From NCBI GenBank assembly GCA_930367215.1, contig OV884058.1:216236208-216300207 (forward strand): DNA of 64,000 nucleotides, read 5' to 3'. The stretch comes from Pollenia angustigena (lineage: Eukaryota > Arthropoda > Insecta > Diptera > Polleniidae). A program made the position numbers and the translations under genes. Below, in pieces: positions 9,822 through 21,436 of this stretch. Position 1 is the first letter of the stretch; each line of letters begins with the position of its first letter. A model generated the notes under the pieces. The model had not been told where the DNA came from. It saw nothing but the letters and a program-made list of their open reading frames with translations, and made no database searches.

Positions 9822-11876
9822 TAGGGTTTCTAATTTCCCGGACCTTTTCTATTCCCGGGAAACGAATCAAAAAATATCTTATTCCGGGAATCCCGGGATT
9901 CGTTGAGTAAAACAATTTCATTAAATGAGTTCAAGACAAAAGTTTTTACTTTTTTAAAAGAATATACAACTATACAACAGTCCAAGAAAAATTAGCTTTA
10001 TTATTTCCACAGAAAACTAAAACAAAACCAAACAAATTGTTACATTTATATGTACATTAGGGATATAACCATTTGCATTTTTTTGCAAATATCAAAAAGG
10101 ACCTATCATAGTGAGATAATGCATAGAAAAATATGAAGAAATGTGCCTTCCTTTTTTCGCGAGCGTTCAAAAAGTTTCGGCACCGATCGCGATCCATAAT
10201 TCTAACGTCGAAAGCCATGCTGGTCTTTGTATTTCGTGTTTTTTTTATGAAATGGCGATTCCTTGCATTCCAAAAAAAGAAACAAAAAAAAAACGGTACA
10301 AGGGAAGGATACCCACCATAAAAATTTATATTACAATTTATGCGACAAAAATATAACGTAAAAATACATATATTTTTATTAATAATAACTTCTTAGATGT
10401 TCCCACAAATATTTGTTGGGGAAGGACTCCCACCAAAAAAAAAACAATAGTCAAACTAAAAAAACAAACAATTTTATGTAATGTTATTGTACGTTTTCTC
10501 CACGTTATCTGCTTCTGGAAACTAGAGAAAGGGAAGGATTCCCATTATAAAACATATGCGTTAAAATATGTATTATTTTCATAGAAAAACATCATCCCCA
10601 AATATTTCATACAATTTTGTTGATGAATTAATTAGTGATTACGATTATTTAAAAATAAATTACAAGCAAAATGAAGAACGCATCGAATCTAAAAATATAA
10701 AATGACGCGATGACATGCAATATTTGTATGAGCTCGGCAAAGCATACACATATTACAAAAAAAAATAACATATTTCCATACATACATTTTAAATCTATAC
10801 CCCCAATAAGCAATGCTCGTTGGAACTCTCGTGCTATACTAGCAATTTTAGCATATATACTTATTCCAAATTACCGAACTGAATTAAAACCAATTTGTGA
10901 ATTTATTTGTGGAGCATGGTATGACGTTTGGTTTTCGGACCATTTTTATGATGAAAAAAACTTTGAAATTTTAAGTCAGTCATTGGAAACTTTTAATAAC
11001 GCTCACAACTGTTTTCTTCGACACTGGGTTAAGGAGTCATCAAGAATTTTTAAACAGCAGCGCAGCAATATATGCGCTGAGCGGGCGGTGAAAGTTGTTC
11101 AAGATATTTAACCGTTCTGTAAATCAACACGAACTCTCAATTTAAAGTTTATAATGTACAACAATAATGTATAAGTTATTTAATTAAGCTTGTTTTAATT
11201 TTTTTACTTTGTAATAAAAATTTAAAAAAAAAAATGTTTGGTGTTTTAGTAATTCCATTCGGTGCCGAAGGTTTTTGGACAGAAATGACCCCTGATATCG
11301 ATTTTAAATATCAGTATAACATTGCCCATACCGTAATGATAGGTTCTTATTTTGGTTATACCCCTAATGTACATGCATATTTTTTATATATTTTTTTTTT
11401 TTTTTTTTTTTTTTGGGAGATCACGAATTATAGAAACTTATTAATATTAAGTAGTTATTATAAATAGCAACATGGTAAAATAAATTTTTTTTAAAAACAT
11501 TTTTTAGCATTAATTTAAGCATTTAAAAGCTTATCAGGGATTATATTTCTAGTCCTTGTTGAAATGTATATTGCCTGCTACCGAAAACGTGCTCTCGCTT
11601 TCTACAGACGTTGGTTTTATAGTAAGAAGCGCATCATACAAAGATTATAAATTTGTTGGCCTGTTACCCTTGACCCAACAGACGTCAACATCTTTTTTTA
11701 AGATATTTTCAGGCTTTTGTATTTTCTTTGCATTTATTTTATTAGAATTTGTAAATGGTTCAACAAATTAAAATTTCATTTGAAATTCCAGAAAATTCAC
11801 GGAAAAAATTTCCCGGGAATAATTTTAAAAATATGTCCCGGGATTCCCGGGAATTCTTTCCCGCGTAGAAACTCTA
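9822..11876 (+). mobile_element. hAT element with TAGGGTTTCTA / TAGAGTTTCTA ends, 8-bp duplication
   Basis: An exact 8-bp duplication, ATTAAAAA, flanks the element at 9814-9821 and 11877-11884. The left end is TAGGGTTTCTAATTTCCCGG; the right end read inward is TAGAGTTTCTACGCGGGAAA. Both subterminal regions carry several CCCGGGA/TCCCGGG words. It contains remnants of a hAT transposase (10710-11111, and weaker traces near 11540-11620). Confidence 0.92.
10710..11111 (+). pseudogene. hAT-type transposase remnant
   Basis: A 133-residue open frame whose centre reads SNARWNSRAILAILAYIL, then ELKPICEFICGAW, DVWFSDHFYDEKNFE and NNAHNCFLRHWV. This resembles the C-terminal half of hAT-family transposases. 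No BED zinc finger or catalytic region is readable upstream, where frames are broken. With the 8-bp duplication around the element, the family assignment is reasonable. It is non-functional. Confidence 0.6.
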
Positions 11877-12056
11877 ATTAAAAACCATAAATAGTTTAAC
11901 AAAATAACCACAATACTGATTATTGTTAAAGCTAAGGCACAAGCTCTATGTTTGCATTTGTCCTTCAAGTTGTACTGAAAAAGGTCAACAAGAAAAAGAA
12001 AGACAAAAAAAAAAATGAAAAACAAACAAAAAACAAATAACACTGGTTTACAGCCA
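11877..12056 (+). repeat. SINE-composite spacer, middle part
   Basis: It continues the repeat interrupted at 9821: CCATAAATAGTTTAACAAAA, AACCACAATACTGATTATTG, GTCCTTCAAGTTGTACTGAA. It aligns with 54289-54420 of the young array and is interrupted again at 12056. Confidence 0.8.
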
Positions 12057-12299
12057 AAAAATACCAAGAACACCACATGCCTAGATAAGTTAATTGGGAC
12101 CTCCTGAACACGAAAATCGCTGTAATTTTTTTTTTCCTAAGTACCGTTTTTTAGATAACGGTACTTTTGTGTTTTTTCGGTGTATGGTCCCACTCAAACC
12201 CTTGTGGAGCCCAACCAAAAAGTCCGATCGAAATAAATGGCATATCGTTGGAAAGGAAATCGAATGCCTTTTAAATAGATACTAGTATGGGCCAGCAGT

Positions 12300-12475
12300 C
12301 GACACAATCGACTGCAATCTAGAAATACAGACTTTGCTTAGTGTATACCAGCCAGCCAAACGGACTTGATTGATTGGTACACTGAAGGGGGGTCCAGAGT
12401 TAATATTTTTATCTGTTACATACTTTATTATAATCGCATAATATCCTCTCTATCTATGATAGTGTGGGTATTAAA
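12300..12475. repeat. Diverged copy of the GTAAGAAAGTATAGTCGG-family repeat
   Basis: It ends with GCATAATATCCTCTCTATCT and GATAGTGTGGGTATTAAAAC and contains CCAGCCAGCCAAACGGAC, as in the copies at 7203 and 61353. A second scrap of the same end is at about 13155-13200 (TACCCACACTACCAATGTTG). Confidence 0.5.
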
Positions 12476-12914
12476 ACAGAATGATTGAAATAATTTTTAA
12501 TTTTCTTTTTGGAAAATTGGGTTTTCTACCCACACCACCAGAGGTAGAGTGTTTATTATTCGTTTGTGCTGAACAAAATTGGTGTTTATTATAAATTGTA
12601 TGAATTGGTCCAAAATTACACATACCTCTCATACAAAAACCTTTCTTGAATATAAGTTTGTGCCAATTAACAATCATATTATATTGGTATTTGAATTAAA
12701 TTCTACCAAAAAATATTTTATTGTAACCTTAATAATTTTATCAAATCTTATTTGACCAAAGCTCCTTAGAAATGTTGGTTTTAATAAAAAATTTTGCAAC
12801 GATAACTTTTGAAACAGCAACCATGTGAACTTCGTTTTGGTACATCCATTTTAACCATTGGTCCCATATACCTTCCCTAAAATCACTTTAAGACGAAAAA
12901 TCTTATATAGATGT

Positions 12915-12990
12915 AGATACCTAGATAGGCTAGGTTAGGTTCCATTGGCAGCTATCAACAGACAGCTCATTTGGGTCCTTTATCGGTCCC
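12915..12990 (-). pseudogene. LINE 3' end fragment
   Basis: On the minus strand, GGTATCACAAAGGGACCGAT is followed by CTGCCAATGGAACCTAACCT. Ends of the type ...CCTAACCTAACC also occur at about 33960 and 52830, next to recognisable LINE coding pieces. Confidence 0.45.
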
Positions 12991-13782
12991 TTTGTGATAC
13001 CCCAGATACCTAGATAATATTGGGCATAGAGAACTTTTACATTAAACCAATTCGTGATTTCCATGATCAATAGTTTTACTTATTACACACATCAGTACAA
13101 TCGAATAATTTTAAATATGTATTTAGTTTTATTTTTGGCAGAGTTGTTGTTTTTGTACCCACACTACCAATGTTGGACAGGGTGTTATGCGTTTGTGCTG
13201 AATAAAAAAAAAATAAGATTCTGCCTATTGCAAATAGTGAGAATCGGATCATAATTCCACATAGACCTCATACAAAATTCTCTCCGGTATAAAGTTTTGT
13301 ACCGTCTAATAATGTTGTTATTTAGATTGAATTCGACCAACATTTATTGTATTGCAACTCTATTCATCTGACCAGATTTTCAGATTTTAATGAAGTAAAA
13401 ATTTCGAAAATAAAGTGGGATTGAGTTTGAGCCACACTTAAAAGAAACGTCTAAGATGTCAGTATTAGCATTCGATTTGTTGAAGACAAATCAAATATTG
13501 TGGAAGGGTTTCTTCAAAGCCTATCAATCCCATTCGTCTAGTTAGCACCCCGAGGCATTTTTTAAGAATTTTAGATTTTTGTAAATCAGCATAAAACTTT
13601 GTCACTTTTAATTTAATATTATATTATTTCATGCAATTATAAATAAAGTCAATTAATAGTTTACTTAAATCAAGTCTAAACTAATTAACAGCAAGCACTT
13701 ATTACTTTAAAGTAACACCAAAACGTATTATAGAAAAAAATCGCAAAGCGCCACCAAATTGTTTTAAAACAATTTAACTTGG

Positions 13783-14252
13783 CGTTTACATTTGCCAGTA
13801 CTGGCAAGACAGTAGCAATACATGCAACCTTTTTCACTAATACATGCACACTTTTCCAACTGTCTTGTCTACTGTCTAGCAAATTTTGCAGACAGGAAAA
13901 TTGGACAGTGATTTGACATTTGCTAACAGTAATCTGAAGTTTTGTTAGCAAAAGGAAAAAAATCAATATGTAAAAAATAATTAAGTATATTTTGCTTTGG
14001 TTGTTTATATTTTATTTAAGTGTTATGTTTGTTAACACAATATAGTTATTTTAAGCTGTTTTAAATTTTGTTTAGTTCATGTAAAACACGTTAAGCGGGA
14101 CTTGAACAACAACATTCACGTTTGACAAATTTTTAAAAGTGAACTATCTTAACTACTGTCTGGACGCCTACGTCACGAAGACAGTTAGTAGTGTTTTTGG
14201 AAACTAATATGTATTTTCTTACTGTCTTGCCAGTACTGTCAAATTTAAACGT
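13783..14252. mobile_element. MITE with CGTTTA..CAGTACTGGCAAGACAGTA ends
   Basis: The left end CGTTTACATTTGCCAGTACT, then GGCAAGACAGTA, is matched in inverse by the right end (TACTGTCTTGCCAGTACTG, then CAAATTTAAACG). GACAGT/ACTGTC words recur inside. It lies within the 12057-15396 element. Open frames across it are chance. Confidence 0.65.
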
Positions 14253-14762
14253 ACTGTAATACACCCATTTTTACATTGTTACCATACTAATAATGTAACA
14301 TTGAAATTATCCATGTGCGCAACATTTTAGAAATCAACGGTAACATTTAAAATTATTCCTATGCAAAAATCAACGGCAACATTTAAAAACAACAACTCTT
14401 CCAAAATTGTCGTTCTCTCTTTTTTCTTATTTTCTACTGTTCTCCAATTAAAAGCATAGGAGAGAAATTGAATGTTGTTGTTCTTTTTACTATGTTTACA
14501 CAAAAAAAAAAAGAATATATGTAACTGTGTTTCTGTTGTGTTTGTTTACACTTTTTTTGCTCACACGTATGTGAGTATTTTCTATGTATTAGTAACACTT
14601 TCTAACGCCTATAACTCCTTAAATACTAAACCGATTTTAATAAAATGGAAATTGGCACAGTCTACCAAAAAATATCTTTCCAATGATGTATAATTAGTTA
14701 AAATCCAATAAATAGTATAGCTGTAAAAGGGAGCAAAAGAAATCAACTTGCCTATTAATATA

Positions 14763-14998
14763 TATGATGCTACAAATTTCTATCTGATTTGAAAAAAAAT
14801 CGGATGAAAAATAAAGTATTTATTAAGGATTTTGTGGAACGACAATATTTTCATCTCATATAAAATTCCGTGTTTTTTAAATACGTTTAAACTGATGGAT
14901 TTAAAAAACACGGAATTTTATATGAGATGAAAATATTGTCGTTTCACAAAATCCTTAATAAATACTTTATTTTTCATCCGATTTTTTTCAAATTACGC
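14763..14998. repeat. Long hairpin, arms about 105 bp
   Basis: The arm at about 14770-14880 (GGATGAAAAATAAAGTATTT to ATTCCGTGTTTTTTAAAT) is repeated almost perfectly in inverse at about 14899-14990 around a loop of about 20 bp (ACGTTTAAACTGATGG). The outer word TGCTACAAATTTCTATCTGA also recurs inverted at about 15150-15173, displaced by about 150 bp. Confidence 0.85.
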
Positions 14999-15396
14999 TC
15001 AAAATGTTGGTAATTAAATATACTATTTGGTTAAGAAATAAAACATTCCAGATATTTAATATAACGTAGTAAAAAAATGAAAATTTTTGAAAAAAAACGT
15101 AAAAAAATTGACATTTTTTGAACTTTGAGGTGCCATTTCTCAGCCATTTCTTATCAGATAGAAATTTGTAGCATATCGATGGAAAAGGCATTCGATTACC
15201 TTTCCAACGATATACCATTTATGTCGATCGGGCTTTTTGGTTGGGCTCCACAAGGGTTTGAGTGGGACCATACACCGAAAAACACAAAAGTACCGTTATC
15301 TAAAAAACGGTACTTAGGAAAAAAAAATCACAGCGATTTTCGTGTTCAGGAGGTCCCAATTAACTTATCTAGGCATGTGGTGTTCTTGGTATTTTT

Positions 15397-15835
15397 CCAA
15401 ATTAAAAACTTGTAAAGCAGTGTAATGTACTTTGAACTACAAGAAGAATTCTTGACAAAAGTACGAAAAAGCAGAAGTAAGGAAAAACGTGTAAAAATAA
15501 ATTAAAATAGATAATCACTCAAAAAGCAAATTTCGATCTACCAAAGATTAAATACAATTTGGTTTAACGATTGAAGTTTGACTATTGACGTCAGCAGTCG
15601 TCGATGGCTGCGAGTGTTAAACGGCAAGCCCTCTGAGGAGATTGAGTGGTTGCAATCGAAACATGTCAGGGTAACATGTCCGTAAAAACGCCTGGGTTCG
15701 AGCCCAGCTTCAGTCAAGAATGAAAAATTATCAATAAATTTTAATTAATTTCATGTTGTAAAACCTTTCTTCATAAAAATAATTTAATGAAAATTAAATT
15801 TGATGAACCTAATTAAACATATTGAATAATTTTCA
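15397..15835 (+). mobile_element. SINE-composite repeat, spacer end plus SINE copy
   Basis: It resumes the unit interrupted at 12056 (GAATTCTTGACAAAAGTACG, GCAAATTTCGATCTACCAAA) and enters the SINE head GACGTCAGCAGTCGTCGATG. It then has the B box GGTTCGAGCCC and tail GAATGAAAAATTATCAATAA up to about 15830. It is more diverged from the 54-kb units than those are from each other, so this locus is older. Confidence 0.85.
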
Positions 15836-15984
15836 TTTCAAATTAATTTTTTTTTCATTTTAAATTTAAAAAACTTCAAATAATTTTTTTTTTTAATTAA
15901 AAGCAAAATACTTAAAAAATAATTTTTATTTATACAATATTAAATTTAGAATAAGCTTCTATTACTTGCTACATAATTTTTTCA

Positions 15985-16990
15985 ATGTAAGGGTTCTCCA
16001 GTTGCAGCTAATAACAAATTCATAGTCATATCAACATAATAATTGTTGCAATCTGAAGCTGTTACGGATTCTACTGATCGGTTAATTATGGTGACCAAGT
16101 CCAGGATCAGCTAGCATATTACGAGCACAGAGTTTAGTTTTTGAGAAAACTTTTTCAATTGGGTTTAGCATAGGGGAATATGGAGGAAGAAAAACTAAAA
16201 TATGACCGGACTCAGAAATTTTATCTTTCACCAATTGCGTTTTGGGTATCTTTGCATTGTCAAGGATCAGCCAAGCACCTGTGATGATGGATTCAGTTAA
16301 TTTATCGAATAATTCTTCAAGGAAAGATGTGAAAATATTGGTATTAACCGAGGAATTGGCAATTACTTGTTTATGTACAATTCCATGTATGTTCATAGCA
16401 ATAAGGGAAACATTGCGTCCTCTAACGGTAGGAACAATTACATGTGCTGCAGTATTTACTTTGGATCTAGTCTTGTTTCTTCGAAGGTGGTAATTGAAAC
16501 CAGATTCGTCAATGAATATTATTTTTTCTCTTATTTCCGGAGCGTTTATACAAAATTCATTGCATACGGTATGCGCCGTTGAATTGTAGCATCGGAATTT
16601 AAACGATCTATGTTAATTGTCGCAGTTTTTAAGGTAATTCGCACAGATTTTAATGCAGTATGTATGCTGGTTGTACTTAAATCCACATTATGAATTTCTA
16701 GAATCTTTCCGCGAATACCTTTTAATGTTATACATGGATTTCTTTCAATTATCTCCTCAATTTTTTCCAATATTTCGGGATTCAATTTGGAATGACGTCT
16801 TCCAACACGGGTTTTCATGATAACGCACCCTTCCTTCTTGTAGCGATTTGTAATGGATGTAGCTGTATTTTTATTTATTCCAGCTATTTCGGCTGATTCA
16901 GCAATGGTCTTTTCTTCGTTATAAAACTTAATCAAAATATTTATTTTATCTACGCTAATATGATTATATTTTTCACGTCTTCAGGCGACG
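15985..16990 (-). pseudogene. Tc1-like (IS630/Tc1/mariner) transposase, frameshifted
   Basis: Reading right to left: a helix-turn-helix N-terminus (about 16935-16780; AESAEIAGINKNTATSIT) and a linker with GRRHSKLNPEILEKIEEII. After a frameshift near 16550 comes the first catalytic Asp in IIFIDESGFN (about 16500), the second in LILDNAKIPK (about 16260), and the Glu in PMLNPIEKVF (about 16155). There are 34 residues between the second Asp and the Glu, as in Tc1 (DD34E). Another frame change near 16085 leads to a C-terminal tail readable to about 15985. Such enzymes cut and paste their element at TA. I did not find its TIRs. All three catalytic residues remain but the gene is broken. Confidence 0.85.
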
Positions 16991-17229
16991 ATCAGGCGAT
17001 GTTATTTCAGATATATGTATTTTCCTCGGAAGAACTATCTGTTGAAGCCGAAGATAATTTCGTTCATTCGATACACCAGAACTAGTAGCGCGACTACTTT
17101 CTTCGCAGGATGATATTTTGTTATTTATTTAGTATTAATATAAGTTACAAAATAGGAATTTCTTTAAAATTGTAGCAACTTTAATTTCACTTGATTTACC
17201 AACTAATTGACTCATTAGTCAAAAACTTT

Positions 17230-17480
17230 TTAGTATTTTATGTTTACCGATACAAAATGTTTTTTAGTACATTCATTAATCGGTGTTTTTATTAGGTGCG
17301 TTTGAGTACTTTGACAGTAAAATGCAGTAAATGAGTAAACTAAAAAATTTTCTCTCACAAAAAGCTGTTGTCCAAAAAAGTACGCGAACGCAAAATTTGT
17401 ATAAATTCGTAAAATAAACGCAACAGCTGATGGCAAATAATTGAAGTGTTGAAAAATATTGACACTTTTGACTACTTAAC
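17230..17480. other. Repeat fragment with GTAAAATGCAGTAAATGAG
   Basis: No gene. The words TGCGTTYGRGTAC and GTAAAATGCAGTAAATGAG here recur, partly inverted, at about 21700-21810 on the other side of the 17636-21242 element. The two stretches belong to one repeat family that predates or flanks that insertion. Confidence 0.4.
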
Positions 17481-17635
17481 CCGTTTTCTAATCGGTACTG
17501 GATTAAATACTTTTTATAACACGAACATTTTTGGAAAATACAAACAAACTATTTTATGTAATCTTTCATATTTGTTTGTTTTTTATTTTATTTGATTTTA
17601 CTAATTTGTAGCGGGTGAAATTATTTAAAAGAACA

Positions 17636-18190
17636 GAGCAATTCCATATGAAAACGATCAAAATTGGCAAATTTTTGGACACCCCTCTCCGATTTTAAAA
17701 TAAATAGTCTCAATCGATTGCCCAGCAAAAAATAATGTACCTACATATTTTTTTTTTTTTTTATAGTGACTGGTTTAGTGGTGGTGTACACCACTGTCAT
17801 GTGAAAAATTGAAGAATTCTTCATAAGGGACCTCATTGAAAGTTGTTTTAAAAAAACTACTAAAGCGATCGCAACGAGTGATAGCTCGTTGGAAAGGTAT
17901 TGAATCAGGCTTTAATTGAAAAATAAAATTTTCCTAATTTTTCTTAGAAATTTACCTTTAAATTTTCCCATGAAAATTAAATTTTCCGATTTTCCACAGA
18001 AGCTCCTAAATTTTCCGGCTAATTTTTTTTTTTTGGATTCCTCATAATTTTTGTTTTAAGAATCAGCAATAAAAAAATGGGCCCCGACTCCTTGTTTGGA
18101 CAGGAGAAGAGCATTTAAGAGACCACCTTGTTAAAAATACATTTTAAAAATTATTTTACAGTTAAAAATACATTTATGAAGAAAAATCAA
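17636..18190 (+). repeat. Left TIR of the 17636-21242 element
   Basis: Contains GCGATCGCAACGAGTGATAG, GGGCCCCGACTCCTTGTTTG and AAAAATACATTTATGAAGAA, each found complemented in 20690-21242. Arms differ by few substitutions and by homopolymer lengths. Confidence 0.88.
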
Positions 18191-18320
18191 TTTTTTTTTT
18201 AAGAGCCCCAAGTTGAGTGTGTAGTGAATATGGTCTGCCTGCCTTCACAAGATCGGCCATAAATCCATGGATAATAGCAGCAGTGGCATGTAATGGCACA
18301 CCAAACCCGACTGAGGCTAC

Positions 18321-18483
18321 AGGTCATAAAATGTTTTGTAAATTTTTTAAATTACCAGGTAATAAATATTTCGCCTAAAATGACACGTGCAGAAACAAGT
18401 CATAAAACACGGATTTTCCATAAATATGGCGAAATATTTATTACCTGGTAATTTAAAAAATTTGCAAAACATTTTATGACCTG
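18321..18483. mobile_element. Small palindromic insertion, about 55-bp arms
   Basis: AGGTCATAAAATGTTTTGTA through AATAAATATTTCGCC is mirrored by GGCGAAATATTTATTACC through CATTTTATGACCT. A third copy of CATTTTATGACC is at about 18528. Likely a MITE within the larger element. Confidence 0.65.
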
Positions 18484-18736
18484 TGGTCGGCTTATTGGCA
18501 GTAACCAATTAAGTCCCTCTTTAAAAAACATTTTATGACCAGTAGTTCACGCAAATTTTCCTATTAAAGAAAAGCAAATATCGCTTATTTTTTTTTACCT
18601 ATTTTTTACCAAAAAATAAATATAAATACTTCACACACTCTGAGTCAAATTTCAGTTGAATACTAAACGTGAAAGTGTTAAAGTGTTTTTTTTTTGTAAA
18701 GTAAAGAGTGAAGCTGTAAAGACAATTTAAAGTAAA

Positions 18737-20650
18737 ATGAATAAATTTTGCTGCAATCCGTTTAACAAGAGTGGACATCGTTCGAAAAAGTATTAAAATT
18801 AACTGGTGTTTCGAAGCGATACATGAATGAATTAAATATACAATACGGTGAAGAAGCAGAATTCATTTGCCCCAAGTGTAAAATCGATTTGTCTCAACAA
18901 GCAAATGCATTGAAACAAATGCAGCCACAATCCGAGAGTGAAATGACAAGTGAACAAAATGTTTCATCTGATAGTGAGGCAGCCATTCCGATGGTCAATA
19001 TGTCTTTGAGTCCTTTGAATGAGGCTATTACCACTTTAGGTGAAACGCCAATTAGAAAAAGAAAGTTGCGAAGTGAAACATACAGGAAAGAGAAAAAAGG
19101 CAAGGTTATGAGTGCAATCGCGACAATATTTGATGAAGGCTCTGATAACGAATGTAGTCAAGCAGATGACGTTGATGACGGCAAACAAATGATTGAGCAG
19201 TTGAAAAGAAAATTCAATTTAGCGACCACTTTTCCGGAGAAATATCTCATTTTATCTGTGCTGCCCCAATCATGGTCAATACGCAAGATTTCTGAACAGC
19301 TTCAAACATCTTTTTACATCGCGAGAAGAAGCAAAGAATTAGTTCGACAGAAGGGCATATTGGCGACTCCCACCAAGAAATTTGGCTCAAGGACCCTCAA
19401 CGAAGCAACGGTGAAATTGATTCAAGATTTTTACTGCAATGATGGCAACAGCCGCGCCCAGGTACACGTGACTATGTTATCACACGTGAAGATGGAAAAA
19501 AAGTACACAAGCAGCGCAGATTATTATTATGTAATCTATCCGAAGCATACCATCAGTTCAATGAGAAATACCCAGCAGAAAAAGTGGGATTTTCTAAGTT
19601 TGCCATCCTACGACCAAAAGAATGCGTGCTGGCATTAGACAGGCACGGAACGCATTCAGTCTGCGTTTGCATGTTTCATCAAATTAATTTTCTTTCCATG
19701 CAAGAAATTGAAAGTATTTCACGGTGAAATTGAAACATATAGGGACCTCCTGTCGGAGTCGTTGTGCGCATACCCCACGGAAAATTGTCATCTGTCCAAA
19801 TGCGACAATTGTCCGAAGATTGACGAGCTAGAGCAATATTTGGCGGAAAAGTTTGAACAGCTGTTAATTCAGGAGGTGCATTTCAAACAGTGGATAATTA
19901 GCAGCGGCAGATGTTCCCTTGAGACCGTGGTAAAGCAGATTCCGGAATTCATCGAGGAATTCGGATTCAAGTTGAATGAACTGAAGGCGCACCATTTCAT
20001 ATCCGAGATGCAATCGAAATTTCTAAAGGAAAGTAAGGAGAAATTAGCCCAAAATGAAGATAACGAACTACAGACCGTAAGCCTTGTTGTTGTCGCGGAG
20101 AGTTTTGCTCATAATTATGTGTCCGTTTATTTATTTCAAATGAAACTGTTTGAATTCTTAAGATCAAAATTCGATGCAATCGACAAAGTAACGTTTTTCT
20201 CAGACGGCGCGGCTTCTCAGTACAAGAATAAAAAAAATTTTTACAATCTTTGCATAATTGAAGAAGAACAAAACTGCAAGGTCGAGTGGCGACGTCCCAC
20301 GGTAAGGGCCCATGCGATGCGTTAGGGGGAACCCTAAAACGCATGGCGACTAAGGCAAGTTTGCAAAGGCCATATACTGACCAGATCTTAAATGTACAAC
20401 ATTTGTTTTCGTGGATTCAAAGCAAGGAAATTGCCATTAACACAGTTTTATGCACTCAATAAGAACACGATGCCATGGAGCGACGAATTCAAAACAGATA
20501 TAATAATGTCAAAACTATAACTGGAACGCAAAAGTTTCATTGCTTCATACCAAATATTTCTGATATGTCAATTAATGTAAAGCGGTACTCTTCGTCTGCC
20601 GACGTGCTAAATTTAAAGTTACTTTAATTTTATAATGATGCCAAGACAAT
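18737..20650 (+). pseudogene. Transposase-like protein of a second uncharacterised metazoan family
   Basis: The probable start is ATG 18737 (FCCNPFNKSGH). A frameshift near 18790 is followed by a readable stretch through GVSKRYMNEL and a second CxxC (FICPKCK). Next is an acidic linker, a helix-turn-helix-like stretch (SWSIRKISEQLQTSFYIARR, about 19270-19330) and ECVLALDRHGTHSVCVC in another frame (about 19592-19665). The frame at 19708-20325 has HLSKCDNC, FKQWIISSGR and VTFFSDGAASQYKNKKNFYN (about 20190-20250). Downstream frames are broken to about 20600. From memory, GTHxVCVC with FSDGxAxQYKN marks a large unnamed family in insects and cnidarians. At least four frame changes or stops make it inactive. 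Assignment as transposase rests on its place between TIRs. Confidence 0.65.
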
Positions 20651-20689
20651 TGAAATTTTTAATATATATTGTAATTAAGTATAAGCAGC

Positions 20690-21242
20690 AAAATAAGAAA
20701 GATTTTTTCTTCATAAATGTATTTTTAACTGTAAAATAATTTTTAAAATGTATTTTTAACAAGGTGGTCTCTTAAATGCTATTCTCCTGTCCAAACAAGG
20801 AGTCGGGGCCCATTTTTTTATTGCTGATTCTTAAAGCAAAAATTATGAGGAATCCAAAAAAAATAGCCGGAAAATTTAGGAGCTTCTGTGGAAAATCGGA
20901 AAATTTAATTTTCATGGGAAAATTTAAAGGTAAATTTCTAAGAAAAATTAGGAAAATTTTATTTTTCAATTAAAGCCTGATTCAATACCTTTCCAACGAG
21001 CTATCACTCGTTGCGATCGCTTTAGTAGTTTTTTAAAACAACTTTCAATGAGGTCCCTTATGAAGAATTCTTCAATTTTTCACATGACAGTGGTGTACAC
21101 CACCACTAAACCAGTCACTATAAAAAAAAAAAAAAAAAATATGAAGGTACATTATTTTTTGCTGGGCAATCGATTGAGACTATTTATTTTAAAATCGGAG
21201 AGGGGTCGTCCAAAAGGTGATCGCTTTCATATGGAATTGCTC
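20690..21242 (-). repeat. Right TIR of the 17636-21242 element
   Basis: Inverse partner of 17636-18190; ends GGAATTGCTC at 21242 followed by AACA. The A-tract at 21122-21139 matches the T-tract at about 17750. Confidence 0.88.
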
Positions 21243-21436
21243 AACATGACTAATTTTTTTGCTATTGATTACTTAAGTACCCAAATACTTCACACTTTTA
21301 CAACTCTAAAAATAAATGCTTCACAAACAAGTTTAATTAATTAATATTTATTCACTTTTTGTTTTGGTTTAATTTTTATTTCAACTTTTCTTTTATTTAA
21401 CAATTTTTTCATAATTTGTATGCTTTTTATTTGTTA

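Larger units (their letters stand above)
12057..15396. mobile_element. 3.3-kb element with about 230-bp TIRs, CCA flanks
   Basis: 12057-12280 and about 15190-15396 are inverse copies: AAAAATACCAAGAACACCAC at the left end and GTGGTGTTCTTGGTATTTTT at the right, continuing through CAGGAGGTCCCAATTAACTT and AAGTACCGTTTTTTAGATAA. CCA occurs on both sides (12054-12056, 15397-15399). It splits the SINE composite, which resumes at 15397, so it is an insertion. No transposase is recognisable; the interior has collected other repeats. Confidence 0.8.
17636..21242 (+). mobile_element. Large TIR DNA transposon with AACA duplication and SDG(A)AxQYKN-type protein
   Basis: A 3607-bp element. The ends are GAGCAATTCCATATGAAA at the left and TTTCATATGGAATTGCTC at the right. 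AACA flanks both sides (17632-17635, 21243-21246). The inverted repeats are about 555 bp (17636-18190 against about 20690-21242) and still very similar, so the insertion is not ancient. The interior carries one transposase-like gene of several broken frames on the plus strand. The 4-bp duplication and long TIRs define a DNA transposon, but I cannot name the superfamily. Confidence 0.8.

Noticed and set aside
10133..10356. Overlapping plus-strand frames as a small gene
   Set aside because: Two overlapping frames of equal length in the interior of a hAT element without motif; chance.
17636..21242. P element or hAT assignment of the large TIR element
   Set aside because: Duplication is 4 bp rather than 8 bp, and neither a THAP/BED finger nor a hAT C-terminal region is visible.
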